Part shown: positions 1 through 7,294 of the stretch, piece by piece | How positions within the stretch are numbered: position 1 is the stretch's first letter | How the letters are laid out: each line of letters opens with the position of its first letter | Source: Rhodospirillales bacterium | Lineage (GTDB): Bacteria > Pseudomonadota > Alphaproteobacteria > MPNO01 > UBA2964 | Reading direction: 5' to 3' | Length of the DNA stretch: 8,265 nt | Assembly: GCA_002727395.1 (NCBI GenBank) | Contig: PBWY01000017.1 | Span: 9,025-17,289 of the forward strand | Notes under the pieces: generated by a model | Databases searched by the model: none | The model's input: the letters and a program-made list of their open reading frames with translations, nothing else | Told to the model about the DNA's origin: nothing | Program-made: the position numbers and the translations under genes

Positions 1-599
1 CGACGAATTCCTACAACATTTAAACCCGCTAATCGAGCCCGGTTGCCAAGTACCGAGCCATAAGGAATTACATCCTGCTCCACTCCGGACATGCCGCCAA
101 TCATCGCATGGCAACCTATTCTCACAAACTGATGGACCGCGCAAAGGCCACCTAATATAGCGTAATCTTCTACAACTACGTGCCCTGCAACTGTGGCATT
201 ATTAGCAAATATAACGTGATTACCAATAACACCGTCATGTGCTACATGCGAACCCACCATAAATAAACAGTTATTTCCAATTTGAGTAACCATTCCTCCC
301 CCTTCGGTCCCCGGATTCATGGTAACATGCTCGCGAATTATATTATTAGCTCCAATTAATAGCTTTGAAGGCTCGCCCTTAAATTTCATATCCTGAGGGG
401 GGTGTCCGATGGAAGCGAACGGATAAATATGTGTATTCGCGCCAATAGTTGTATTGCCGGCTACAACAGCATGCGACACTAAACGGCAGCCATCACCAAT
501 AATGACGTTGGCACCGACGCTGCAAAAAGGTCCGATGATGACATTTTCACCTAGTTTTGAATCCGGTTCTACGATAGCTGTCGGATGAACTTCAACCAT
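1..599 (-). CDS. lpxA: UDP-N-acetylglucosamine O-acyltransferase LpxA (C-terminus cut off by window edge)
   Basis: LpxA catalyses the first step of lipid A synthesis in the cytoplasm, moving a 3-hydroxyacyl chain from acyl carrier protein to the 3-OH of UDP-GlcNAc. The 199 complete codons visible form a left-handed beta-helix of hexapeptide repeats (for example IGPFCSVGANVIIGDG near residue 22). The HVAHD motif places the catalytic histidine at residue 121 (E. coli His125). H118, H140 and H156 (in AVHQF) match E. coli His122, His144 and His160 with a constant offset of 4. Residue 169 is glycine, matching E. coli Gly173, the chain-length ruler position. The family is about 260 residues, so roughly 60 C-terminal residues are missing beyond position 1. 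The ATG at 597-599 is chosen because VHPTAIV follows at residue 4 and a TGA lies upstream in frame. It starts 4 bases after fabZ ends, with only a weak GGA at 611-613 as ribosome site. Confidence 0.97.
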   Translation of the reverse strand, partial: MVEVHPTAIVEPDSKLGENVIIGPFCSVGANVIIGDGCRLVSHAVVAGNTTIGANTHIYPFASIGHPPQDMKFKGEPSKLLIGANNIIREHVTMNPGTEGGGMVTQIGNNCLFMVGSHVAHDGVIGNHVIFANNATVAGHVVVEDYAILGGLCAVHQFVRIGCHAMIGGMSGVEQDVIPYGSVLGNRARLAGLNVVGIR

Positions 600-603
600 A
601 TTT

Positions 604-1071
604 TTAATTATCCATAATCATTGCAGTATATTTTGCTTCAGCAACAACAGTTTCATTAACTTTAGCCTCGGAATTAAATTTCCAGACATTACCTCGACAT
701 GAATGTTTAGATACATGGATTTGTAACTGATCACCAGGTATAACCGGTTTTCTGAATCGCGCATTCTCTATCGACATAAAATAAACGAGTTTACCTTCAG
801 ATGAACTTCCTAGAGTATCAACAACAAGAGCCGCCGAGGTCTGCGCCATTGCTTCAATAATTAATACACCCGGGAAAATGGGCTTGGAGGGGAAATGGCC
901 CTGAAACCAGGGTTCATTAGCCGTAACGTTTTTTATTCCAACAGCACTTTCACCGGGAATAATATTTACCATCCTATCAATCATCAGGAAGGGATACCTA
1001 TGAGGAAGAAGTTCTAGGATACGATCAATATTTACTTCCCTTTGTTCACCTAATTCTTCGACACTATCCAT
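604..1071 (-). CDS. fabZ: 3-hydroxyacyl-[acyl-carrier-protein] dehydratase FabZ
   Basis: FabZ is the hot-dog-fold dehydratase of type II fatty acid synthesis in the cytoplasm. It turns 3-hydroxyacyl-ACP into trans-2-enoyl-ACP and so competes with LpxA and LpxD for the same 3-hydroxyacyl-ACP pool. At 155 residues it is of normal length. [13 protein letters not shown] (residues 21-33) is the family N-terminal signature. FQGHFP carries the catalytic His59, and [11 protein letters not shown] carries the catalytic Glu73 (E. coli His54 and Glu68). Residue 62 in [10 protein letters not shown] is Ser where E. coli has Gly, a mild change. Its ATG (1069-1071) lies inside the end of lpxD in another frame, an 8-base overlap (ATGGATAG), so translation probably restarts from lpxD ribosomes. 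Upstream there is only a purine-rich stretch, no clear Shine-Dalgarno. It is sandwiched between lpxD and lpxA, the classic arrangement. Confidence 0.98.
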   Translation of the reverse strand: MDSVEELGEQREVNIDRILELLPHRYPFLMIDRMVNIIPGESAVGIKNVTANEPWFQGHFPSKPIFPGVLIIEAMAQTSAALVVDTLGSSSEGKLVYFMSIENARFRKPVIPGDQLQIHVSKHSCRGNVWKFNSEAKVNETVVAEAKYTAMIMDN

Positions 1072-2095
1072 CTTTTCTTACTTTCTTACGCCCCATTGAA
1101 CGCAGCATTGCAGCCTGATAAGCCCATTGTTTCATTGGTACAGCTGGCGAGCCACCATAACGTTTTCCGGCTTTCAAATCATTCATCACCCCTGATTGTG
1201 CAGCAATTTGGACACCATCACCAATTTTCAGGTGTCCGGCAATTCCGACCTGGCCTCCAACTAATACATTATCACCAAGTTGTGTACTTCCAGCAATTCC
1301 GACTTGCGCTACTATTACGCAACCATTTCCTATAACCACGTTGTGTCCAATTTGAACTAAATTATCAATTCTGCAACCATTTCCAATAATGGTGTCAGAG
1401 GCACTTCCTCTATCTATGGTCGAGTTAGCTCCTATTTCGGTATTATCTCCGACGATTACTCTACCTAATTGGCGAACAGTCAAATGACCATCTACAGAAG
1501 AAGCAAAACCAAAACCTTGTTCCCCTATTCGGCATCCAGCGAAAAAGCGCACTCCACAACCAACTATAGAATATTGGATCGAAACTGATGGACCTAGGTG
1601 GCAACCATCACCAAGAATTACGCCATCACCAATGATAGAATTCGGACCTAATTTACAGTCAGCACCAACACTGGCACCTTTCCCAATAAATACACCCGGC
1701 GAAATAATCGTATTTGTACCAATATTAGCAGAATTGCTAATTAACTCGTCTTGTCCCTCGTGAAAACTCTTTCCTTGTTCTGGATATAAATAATTTGTAA
1801 TTTTTGCAAATGCTAAATATGGCTCGTTAGATAATAATAATATCATACCTTCTGGCGCATTTTTCGCTTGGTCTGGGTGAACAACACAGGCACCTGCAGT
1901 ACTTTTTTTAAATTTTTCAATGTAACTCTTATTATCCAAGAAGCTGATCTCATCGGGGCCAGCGCTTGCAATAGGGCTAACATCTTTTACAACCTTACTT
2001 TGAGAATCCTTTTCTAATATTTCCGCATTCGCAATCCCTGCCAACTCTCCGACGGTACAAGGTCCGATTGATTTAAAAAACCGGCTATCCGGCAT
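1064..2095 (-). CDS. lpxD: UDP-3-O-(3-hydroxyacyl)glucosamine N-acyltransferase LpxD
   Basis: LpxD carries out the third step of lipid A synthesis, N-acylating UDP-3-O-acylglucosamine from 3-hydroxyacyl-ACP to give the UDP-2,3-diacyl product. The 343 residues match the family (E. coli 341). Residues 1 to about 115 are the uridine-binding domain; F52 and Y58 have the spacing of the aromatic pair that contacts uracil in LpxD structures. Residues from about 120 to 310 are a left-handed beta-helix of hexapeptide repeats, and the last 25 or so are a helical tail. Catalytic His251 lies in IGHN (E. coli His239), and His288 lies in AGHLK (E. coli His276). The closing RYGGSPAVP segment is typical. The gene starts 2 bases after the chaperone gene and has a good Shine-Dalgarno, AAGGAA, inside that gene's end. 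It overlaps fabZ by 8 bases. Confidence 0.98.
   Translation of the reverse strand: MPDSRFFKSIGPCTVGELAGIANAEILEKDSQSKVVKDVSPIASAGPDEISFLDNKSYIEKFKKSTAGACVVHPDQAKNAPEGMILLLSNEPYLAFAKITNYLYPEQGKSFHEGQDELISNSANIGTNTIISPGVFIGKGASVGADCKLGPNSIIGDGVILGDGCHLGPSVSIQYSIVGCGVRFFAGCRIGEQGFGFASSVDGHLTVRQLGRVIVGDNTEIGANSTIDRGSASDTIIGNGCRIDNLVQIGHNVVIGNGCVIVAQVGIAGSTQLGDNVLVGGQVGIAGHLKIGDGVQIAAQSGVMNDLKAGKRYGGSPAVPMKQWAYQAAMLRSMGRKKVRKDG
1235..1306 (-). repeat. Near-identical 18-base direct repeat inside lpxD, one beta-helix coil apart
   Basis: The bases at 1289-1306 and 1235-1252 differ at only 2 of 18 positions. Both encode QVGIAG, at residues 264-269 and 282-287 of LpxD. The 18-residue distance equals three hexapeptides, one full turn of the left-handed beta-helix, so the two copies should stack directly above each other in the fold. 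This is the most visible repeat in the window. It is explained by protein structure, not by a mobile or regulatory element. Confidence 0.8.
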
Positions 2096-2097
2096 CG

Positions 2098-2661
2098 CTA
2101 ATTATTCCTTAAATTTTTTGCCTTGGGCATCACCACTTTTACTTTAGGCAAACGTTTGTTTAACCTTTTGGTTACTTCTTCAGTAATATCCGAAGTTTCT
2201 TCATAAAAAATTACTAGCCTTTTAGGTATCACAAATTTTAACGATTTCTCCTGAGCAATTTCCATAGTAATTCCGTTCATAGTACGATGAACTTCTCGCA
2301 TGGAGTTTGCTAATGCACGATCAAACATCCGGTTAACTATTTGTACTTCACGCTGCGTATCCCTAACTTTTTTTTGAAATGTTTTTAGCTTTTTAGAGTA
2401 ACCTTCGGGCATAATGGCTCTTTGTTTTTGCAATTCTCTTTTTTGGTTTTGTAAATTTAATTCGGACTTTTTAAATTTAGTCCGATAAACTTTTTTCAAT
2501 TTTTCCATTTGGGGCCTTATTGAACGTGCGGCTGCCGAATTTTTTATAACTCTCTGGATATCGATTACACCAATCGGAATAGTCTGTGCGAATAAAGGGC
2601 CAAGGGGTATACAGCTCAAAACAAGCCAAGATCCAAGTATCATTATTAAAATTTTTTTCAT
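2098..2661 (-). CDS. skp: Periplasmic chaperone of the Skp/OmpH family
   Basis: Skp-family proteins are trimeric periplasmic chaperones that hold unfolded outer-membrane proteins between the Sec translocon and the BAM complex. The 187-residue product starts with a signal peptide (MKK, then a hydrophobic stretch to about residue 20) with probable cleavage after LFA at residue 25. The IGVIDIQRVI segment (residues 30-39) is the family's opening strand. Residues 50 to about 135 are charged and helix-forming, fitting the long coiled-coil tentacles, and KFVIPKRLVIFY with DITEEVTKRL closes the body domain. It is about 25 residues longer than E. coli Skp, with a basic, proline-containing tail. By hand count the mature chain has 39 Lys+Arg against 16 Asp+Glu. 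Cys17 gives a lipobox-like VLSC. The start is 8 bases after bamA, in AT-rich sequence without a clear Shine-Dalgarno. Family is confident from position and pattern; overall sequence similarity in this family is low. Confidence 0.88.
   Translation of the reverse strand: MKKILIMILGSWLVLSCIPLGPLFAQTIPIGVIDIQRVIKNSAAARSIRPQMEKLKKVYRTKFKKSELNLQNQKRELQKQRAIMPEGYSKKLKTFQKKVRDTQREVQIVNRMFDRALANSMREVHRTMNGITMEIAQEKSLKFVIPKRLVIFYEETSDITEEVTKRLNKRLPKVKVVMPKAKNLRNN
2105..2110 (-). promoter_or_regulatory. Ribosome binding site of lpxD
   Basis: AAGGAA lies within the last codons of the upstream chaperone gene, 9 bases before the lpxD ATG. It is one of the best Shine-Dalgarno sequences in the window and supports the chosen start. 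Confidence 0.75.
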
Positions 2662-2669
2662 TTTAAAAT

Positions 2670-4970
2670 TTAAAACCTCGCACCTATATCAAAGCGAATT
2701 AATTCTGTTTTATCAAAATCTTTCTTCAATATTGGTTGACTAATATCTATTGCTAATGGACCAAGAGGAGATTTCCAAGAAATACCGAAACCTACAGAAG
2801 CTCGCAATGAACTATCCTCGTTAATACTCGCATTTGTCGATTCCGAATTTGTTAATGACCCTATATCCGAAAACAATCTACCCTTAACACCAAACTCATT
2901 TGGCAAACCTAGAGGAAACATTAATTGAGCTGACCCCGCTAACATAAGCTTCCCTCCGATAGAATCACCAGTAGCCTTATCTCTTGGGCCAACTCCGGAC
3001 GCCTTAAACCCTCTCAAAGAGGAACCACCCAAAAAAAATCGATCAACAATTCGAATATCTTCTCCCAAGCCAAAAATATACCCGCCTTGAATCCCAAGGC
3101 TCCCCGTTATTTTTTCGTGCAAAGGAAAATATTGCTTCGCTCTAAAATTCGTTCTAAAAAATTTAACACTCCCCCCTAAGCCCGCCAAAGAAGTAGTAAA
3201 ACGTCCTATTGTTCCTTCAGTCGGTGAAAACCGATTATCAAGTGTTTCGAACCTTAATGTTTGTGATAGCTCAGATTTAACGGCAGAGCCCTTTTGTTCC
3301 TGAATTGCTAGAGAGGCATCAGCTTTGACGTCAGTAACCTTGTCTTGACTTAATGAATACTGAATTTTTTGACTGAGGTTATCAGAGTAATCATAGCCCA
3401 ATCGCAATCCACCACCTAAAGAAGATTTTTCAAAAGAGCTTTCATCCTTTAGGTCATAGGTTTTCTTGAAAATATCAACACCGGCTGCCAACTTACGGTT
3501 AAGAAAATATGGTTCTGTAAAAGCAATATCAACTTCTGTAGAACTTGCTCCTACTCTAGTTTTGAACAGTAAATTTTGTCCTCTCCCGAGAAGATTCTTT
3601 TCTTGAATGCCTATTTCACCCAATGCACCACTAGTAGATGAAAATCCCGCCCCTAAAGTTACCTGCCCGGTAGAACGTTCGCTGACCTTGACATCGATTA
3701 TTGTTTTGTCCCTTTTAGTGCCACGTTTCTTCTTTACCGCAACCTTTTCAAAGAATCCAAGATTACGAATTCTCTTTTGCAATTGACGCATTTTTGAAGA
3801 ATTGAATGCATCACCCTCTACTAGGGGCATTTCTCGTCGGATAACTGAATCAATTGTCCGAACATTTCCAGAAATATCGATTCTTTCAACAAAAACACGA
3901 GGGCCTTCTCGTACATCAAAGGTAATATTAATTTTTTTATTCTTATTATTCCGATTAACTTTTGGACGAACGTCTACGAAACCGTAGCCAAGTTCTCGTA
4001 CTATCTCGGTTAATTTCAAAACAACTTTTTCAACTAAATCAGCATTATACCAATCCCCGTCGTTTACATTTATAAAACTTTTAAGTTGATTAGGACTTAA
4101 GTCTCTTAACTTCGCAGTTACATTAATATTACCAAACTTGTAACGCTTGCCTTCCTCCACTGTAAAAGTAATAAAGAAGCTCTCCCTATCTGGACTTAAT
4201 TCAGCTATTGCGGAAAGTACTCTAAAATCTGCAAAGCCTCTATTTAGATAAAATCTTCTTAAAAGTTCTCTATCAAAAGTCAATCGATCCGGATCATAGC
4301 TGTCCTCTGAGGTGAGAAACCTATACCAGGCACTTTCTTTTGTCCTAATTACAGAGCGAAGGTCACTATCACTAAACCTTTTATTCCCAACAAAATTTAT
4401 ACGACGAATTTCAGTGAGGGGGCCTTCAGAAATTTCAAAAATAAGATCTACGCGATTTTGTGACTGCTGAATAACTTTGGGAACAACCGTCGCTGAAAAT
4501 CTTCCGCTACGACGATATAAATCAATAATCCTTTGAACGTCATTTTGTACCCTTTTGCGTGTGAAGACTACTCTTGGTTGTAATTTCAATTCATCTCGTA
4601 AAAGTTCATTAGTAATCCGTTTATTGCCTTCGAAGGCAATGCGGTTGATTATTGGATTTTCAACTACCGACACAATGACCTTTGGGCCTTCGTTACGTAC
4701 AATTACGTCAGCGAAAAGACCAGTCGAAAACAACTTTTTTAGAGCGTCATCCATTGTTTTATTTGTTATTTCTTGACCAACAGCAATAGGAATATAAGAA
4801 CGAATTGTCTCTACCTCTATTCTTTGCGATCCCTTTACCTCTATTTCTTCAGCGATCAAACCATTTGCCGCTAAGTTTTGATGGGTTAAGGTCAAACTAA
4901 TAATCAGCGCCAAAACAAAAAATTGAGGACTATGGGAACTTTTCACGACAAGCCGATTAAAAATTGTCAT
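2670..4970 (-). CDS. bamA: Outer membrane protein assembly factor BamA (Omp85)
   Basis: BamA is the essential core of the BAM complex, folding beta-barrel proteins into the outer membrane. From the ATG at 4968-4970 the product is 766 residues. A long signal sequence has a hydrophobic core near residues 17-28, with likely cleavage close to NLAA (about residue 36). Five POTRA domains follow at roughly 39-106, 108-184, 187-275, 276-355 and 358-431; GNKRI and similar turns mark several of them. Residues 435-766 form the 16-strand barrel. LRGF (652-655) is the conserved loop 6 motif (usually VRGF), and the chain ends in RFDIGARF with the terminal Phe of the outer-membrane beta-signal. I see no cysteine. 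A TTG nine bases upstream would also open the frame, but the ATG forms a classic ATGA overlap with the rseP stop. Only a weak GGA (4975-4977) precedes it, so coupling to rseP is likely. Confidence 0.97.
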   Translation of the reverse strand: MTIFNRLVVKSSHSPQFFVLALIISLTLTHQNLAANGLIAEEIEVKGSQRIEVETIRSYIPIAVGQEITNKTMDDALKKLFSTGLFADVIVRNEGPKVIVSVVENPIINRIAFEGNKRITNELLRDELKLQPRVVFTRKRVQNDVQRIIDLYRRSGRFSATVVPKVIQQSQNRVDLIFEISEGPLTEIRRINFVGNKRFSDSDLRSVIRTKESAWYRFLTSEDSYDPDRLTFDRELLRRFYLNRGFADFRVLSAIAELSPDRESFFITFTVEEGKRYKFGNINVTAKLRDLSPNQLKSFINVNDGDWYNADLVEKVVLKLTEIVRELGYGFVDVRPKVNRNNKNKKINITFDVREGPRVFVERIDISGNVRTIDSVIRREMPLVEGDAFNSSKMRQLQKRIRNLGFFEKVAVKKKRGTKRDKTIIDVKVSERSTGQVTLGAGFSSTSGALGEIGIQEKNLLGRGQNLLFKTRVGASSTEVDIAFTEPYFLNRKLAAGVDIFKKTYDLKDESSFEKSSLGGGLRLGYDYSDNLSQKIQYSLSQDKVTDVKADASLAIQEQKGSAVKSELSQTLRFETLDNRFSPTEGTIGRFTTSLAGLGGSVKFFRTNFRAKQYFPLHEKITGSLGIQGGYIFGLGEDIRIVDRFFLGGSSLRGFKASGVGPRDKATGDSIGGKLMLAGSAQLMFPLGLPNEFGVKGRLFSDIGSLTNSESTNASINEDSSLRASVGFGISWKSPLGPLAIDISQPILKKDFDKTELIRFDIGARF
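4967..4970 (-). other. ATGA stop-start overlap joining rseP and bamA
   Basis: The bases read ATGA on the minus strand: TGA ends rseP and ATG starts bamA. With only a weak Shine-Dalgarno before bamA, this arrangement points to re-initiation by ribosomes that have just finished rseP. It also argues against the TTG at 4977-4979 as the bamA start. Confidence 0.75.
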
Positions 4971-6091
4971 TTTATCCAACCGTATAGATAATCAACAAAT
5001 CGAAGTTGGACCAAATCATTCCAAAATACAAAGATGGTCAAACATACAATAAAAACCAAACCAATATTTTGGTAAACAGCTAATAAACCCTTTTCTAGGG
5101 GTTTTCGTCGCAACGCTTCAATTCCTAGGACTAGCAATTGGCCACCATCCAAAAGAGGAATAGGTAATAAATTTATTATACCAAGATTAATGGATAAAAA
5201 CGCAGCCAACTGAAATAACCCACTGCTGAATATGCCAGTTTGCGCAACATCCCCAGAAATTTGTGCAATACGAATAGGTCCTCCTAGTTCTTTAGCACTC
5301 CTTTCACCACTAACTACTTGGCCAAGATAATCTAATATCAAGCCCGACAATGAAAGAGTTTCAATTATAGCTTCCCACGTTGCCGTGAGCGGATTATATT
5401 CTATAATCTTGGATCCGCTTCTAGAGCGGGATACTCCCAAACGCCCAATCGTTTTTTTTGAACCAGCAACGTCAACTTCTATCGGTTTGGGAGTAACTAC
5501 TAATACAATTATTTTGTTGTTCCGCTGGATAGTAAGGGAAATGTCTTTCCCGGGAGAAGAGCGGACTACACTACTAAGTTGTTCAAATCGCTTGATAGAC
5601 GATTTTCCTACTTTGATAACGATATCCCCTTTTCTTATCCCTGCCCTCTCGGCAGCACTATTAGAATAAACCTTCCCGATACTCGCTGGCAGATATTGTT
5701 TGCCTGTTATGCTATAAACTGCAGCAAGGACAGCAACAGCAAAAATTAAGTTAGCTAATGGTCCCGCAAAATAAATCCATGCCTTTTGACCTGTAGGCTT
5801 ATTGTAAAAGGAAGTATCTTCATCACCTATAGGTGACACCTCTTCACCTCGAGCTTCATCGGGAGGTAATACTCCGAATAATTTTACATACCCTCCCAGG
5901 GGTATGCTACTTAATCTCCAACGAGTTCCAAATTTATCGGTTAACCCAAAAATTTCTTTTCCAAACCCAACAGAAAAAACTTCAACTCTGACATTACATT
6001 GCCTGGCTGCCAGATAGTGCCCAAGCTCATGAACAAAAACCAAAACAGTAAAGATTAAAATAAATGGCAAAATATACCACAGGAATTCCAT
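4967..6091 (-). CDS. rseP: RIP metalloprotease RseP (M50, site-2 protease; MmpA-like)
   Basis: This inner-membrane zinc protease cuts substrates within the membrane. In E. coli RseP cleaves the anti-sigma factor RseA and remnant signal peptides; in alphaproteobacteria the MmpA type cleaves other single-span proteins. Its substrate here is unknown. HELGH (residues 21-25) supplies the two zinc histidines and catalytic Glu22 inside the first membrane segment. NLLPIPLLDGG (307-317) supplies the third zinc ligand, Asp315; the next residue is Gln where E. coli has His. Membrane segments lie near 5-27, 104-127, 293-312 and 338-358. A single PDZ domain fits residues 135-203, with AERAGIRKGD in its binding region. 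At 374 residues it is shorter than the two-PDZ E. coli protein (450), as in alphaproteobacterial homologues. Its ATG follows the dxr stop with no gap and has a strong GAGGAA site. Its TGA overlaps bamA by 4 bases. Confidence 0.96.
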   Translation of the reverse strand: MEFLWYILPFILIFTVLVFVHELGHYLAARQCNVRVEVFSVGFGKEIFGLTDKFGTRWRLSSIPLGGYVKLFGVLPPDEARGEEVSPIGDEDTSFYNKPTGQKAWIYFAGPLANLIFAVAVLAAVYSITGKQYLPASIGKVYSNSAAERAGIRKGDIVIKVGKSSIKRFEQLSSVVRSSPGKDISLTIQRNNKIIVLVVTPKPIEVDVAGSKKTIGRLGVSRSRSGSKIIEYNPLTATWEAIIETLSLSGLILDYLGQVVSGERSAKELGGPIRIAQISGDVAQTGIFSSGLFQLAAFLSINLGIINLLPIPLLDGGQLLVLGIEALRRKPLEKGLLAVYQNIGLVFIVCLTIFVFWNDLVQLRFVDYLYGWIK

Positions 6092-7294
6092 TTATAAATT
6101 CCTCGTTAAATTTAAAAGCATTATCTGTTCTCTAGAAATTCGACGAGTTTCTTCATCTATAGCAATTACATCGTCTATGGAACAAACTTCATTTATACTA
6201 CTATTTTCCAGGGTACATTCTACAACTTTGACAATATCAAGAAATTTGATCTGTTTTTGCAAAAATGCTTCTACTGCCACCTCATTGGCCGCATTAAAAA
6301 TTGCAGGCGCACCTCCTCCCAAAGATAGTGCATGACGCGCCAATTTAAGCGCAGGAAATAGGGCATCATCAGGTTTCTCAAACCGCAAAGTTCCAATAGA
6401 AGATAAATCTAGTCTTTTGGTTGAGTTTTGAATCCTGTTAGGCCAGCCCAAGGTATAAGAAATAGGTATTTGCATGTCGGGAGTACCTAATTGAGCTAGG
6501 ATAGTTCCATCGCAATAGCTCACCATACTATGAACAATAGATTCTGGATGTATCAGAACATCAATTTTCGCCTCTTCGATTGAAAATAAGTAATAAGCCT
6601 CTATCAATTCTAGCCCCTTATTCATCATTGTAGCAGAATCTATAGAAATTTTGGGCCCCATATTCCAATTTGGATGGTTCACAGCTTCTTCCGGTGTTGC
6701 ATTTTTCATATCTTGCAAAGACTTGCCCCAGAATGGACCACCCGAAGCGGTCAAAATGATTTTTTCAATCTTATTACGCTGTTCATGTTCAAAAACCTGG
6801 AATATAGCATTATGTTCTGAATCAACCGGAAGAACTTTAGATTTAGATTTATCTATCTCAGTTAGCATTACCTCTCCAGCACAAACCAAACATTCTTTGT
6901 TAGCTAGGGCTACAACTGAACTATTTCTAATGGCAGACATAGTAGGCTTTAATCCTGCCGCTCCCACGATAGCCGCCATAACCCAGTCAACTGGTGCAGA
7001 GGCAGCATCCAAAAGTGCACTAAAACCTGCAGCCGCTTCGGTTTTAGAATTTTTAAGCGAACTTTTTAAAGCTGCGTATTTGGTTTCATCTGCAACGACG
7101 GCGAGACTTGCACCAGTCTCATTTGCCTGTTGCGCCAATAATTCGACATTGGTATTTGCAGTAAGGACCTCGACTTTATAATTGTCGGGATCATTTTGGA
7201 TCAGTTTAACGGTGTTTTTTCCAACCGAACCAGTGGACCCTAAAATAGTCAAACGTCTAGGAGTATTTTTTCTCGGCATTGATCCTATATCCAT
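6092..7294 (-). CDS. dxr: 1-deoxy-D-xylulose 5-phosphate reductoisomerase
   Basis: Dxr (IspC) performs the committed step of the MEP isoprenoid pathway, converting DXP to 2-C-methyl-D-erythritol 4-phosphate with NADPH and a divalent metal, in the cytoplasm. At 400 residues it is full length (E. coli 398). GSTGSVG (residues 19-25) is the NADPH-binding glycine loop. VDSEHNAIFQ (157-166) carries metal ligands Asp158 and Glu160; the third, Glu229, lies in MNKGLE. The flexible active-site loop TASGGPFWG (182-190) and HPNWNMG (207-213) are intact. IHPESIVHSMV is also conserved. Two ATG codons are possible. The first (7292-7294) is preferred because AAGGTGA lies 9 bases upstream; the second, at residue 6, has a poorly spaced AGGA. 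It overlaps cdsA by 10 bases. Position between cdsA and rseP is the alphaproteobacterial layout. It feeds UppS upstream with isoprenoid precursors. Confidence 0.98.
   Translation of the reverse strand: MDIGSMPRKNTPRRLTILGSTGSVGKNTVKLIQNDPDNYKVEVLTANTNVELLAQQANETGASLAVVADETKYAALKSSLKNSKTEAAAGFSALLDAASAPVDWVMAAIVGAAGLKPTMSAIRNSSVVALANKECLVCAGEVMLTEIDKSKSKVLPVDSEHNAIFQVFEHEQRNKIEKIILTASGGPFWGKSLQDMKNATPEEAVNHPNWNMGPKISIDSATMMNKGLELIEAYYLFSIEEAKIDVLIHPESIVHSMVSYCDGTILAQLGTPDMQIPISYTLGWPNRIQNSTKRLDLSSIGTLRFEKPDDALFPALKLARHALSLGGGAPAIFNAANEVAVEAFLQKQIKFLDIVKVVECTLENSSINEVCSIDDVIAIDEETRRISREQIMLLNLTRNL
6099..6104 (-). promoter_or_regulatory. Ribosome binding site of rseP
   Basis: GAGGAA sits inside the end of dxr, 7 bases before the rseP ATG. 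It fixes the start of rseP at 6091, which directly follows the dxr TAA with no spacer. Confidence 0.75.

Noticed and set aside
1096..1335. 79-codon plus-strand open frame opposite lpxD
   Set aside because: It is His/Gln-rich because it is the reverse of hexapeptide-repeat codons. It lies fully inside lpxD, so it is a shadow.
2662..2672. AT-rich palindromic stretch between bamA and the skp-like gene, as a possible promoter or terminator
   Set aside because: It is only a few A/T bases in an 8-base gap, with no GC-rich stem, T-run or paired -35/-10 boxes.
4971..4979. TTG start nine bases upstream of the bamA ATG
   Set aside because: It would add three residues and lengthen the overlap with rseP to 13 bases. 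The ATG in the ATGA overlap is the simpler start.
5385..5669. 94-codon plus-strand open frame opposite rseP; similar short frames at 3802-3987, 4555-4776 and 7182-7415
   Set aside because: All lie antisense to well-supported genes and have no recognisable domains or initiation signals.
6651..7181. 176-codon open frame on the plus strand, opposite dxr
   Set aside because: It lies fully antisense to an intact dxr with all catalytic motifs. The translation is low-complexity and resembles no family I recognise, and there is no convincing ribosome site. It is a shadow.
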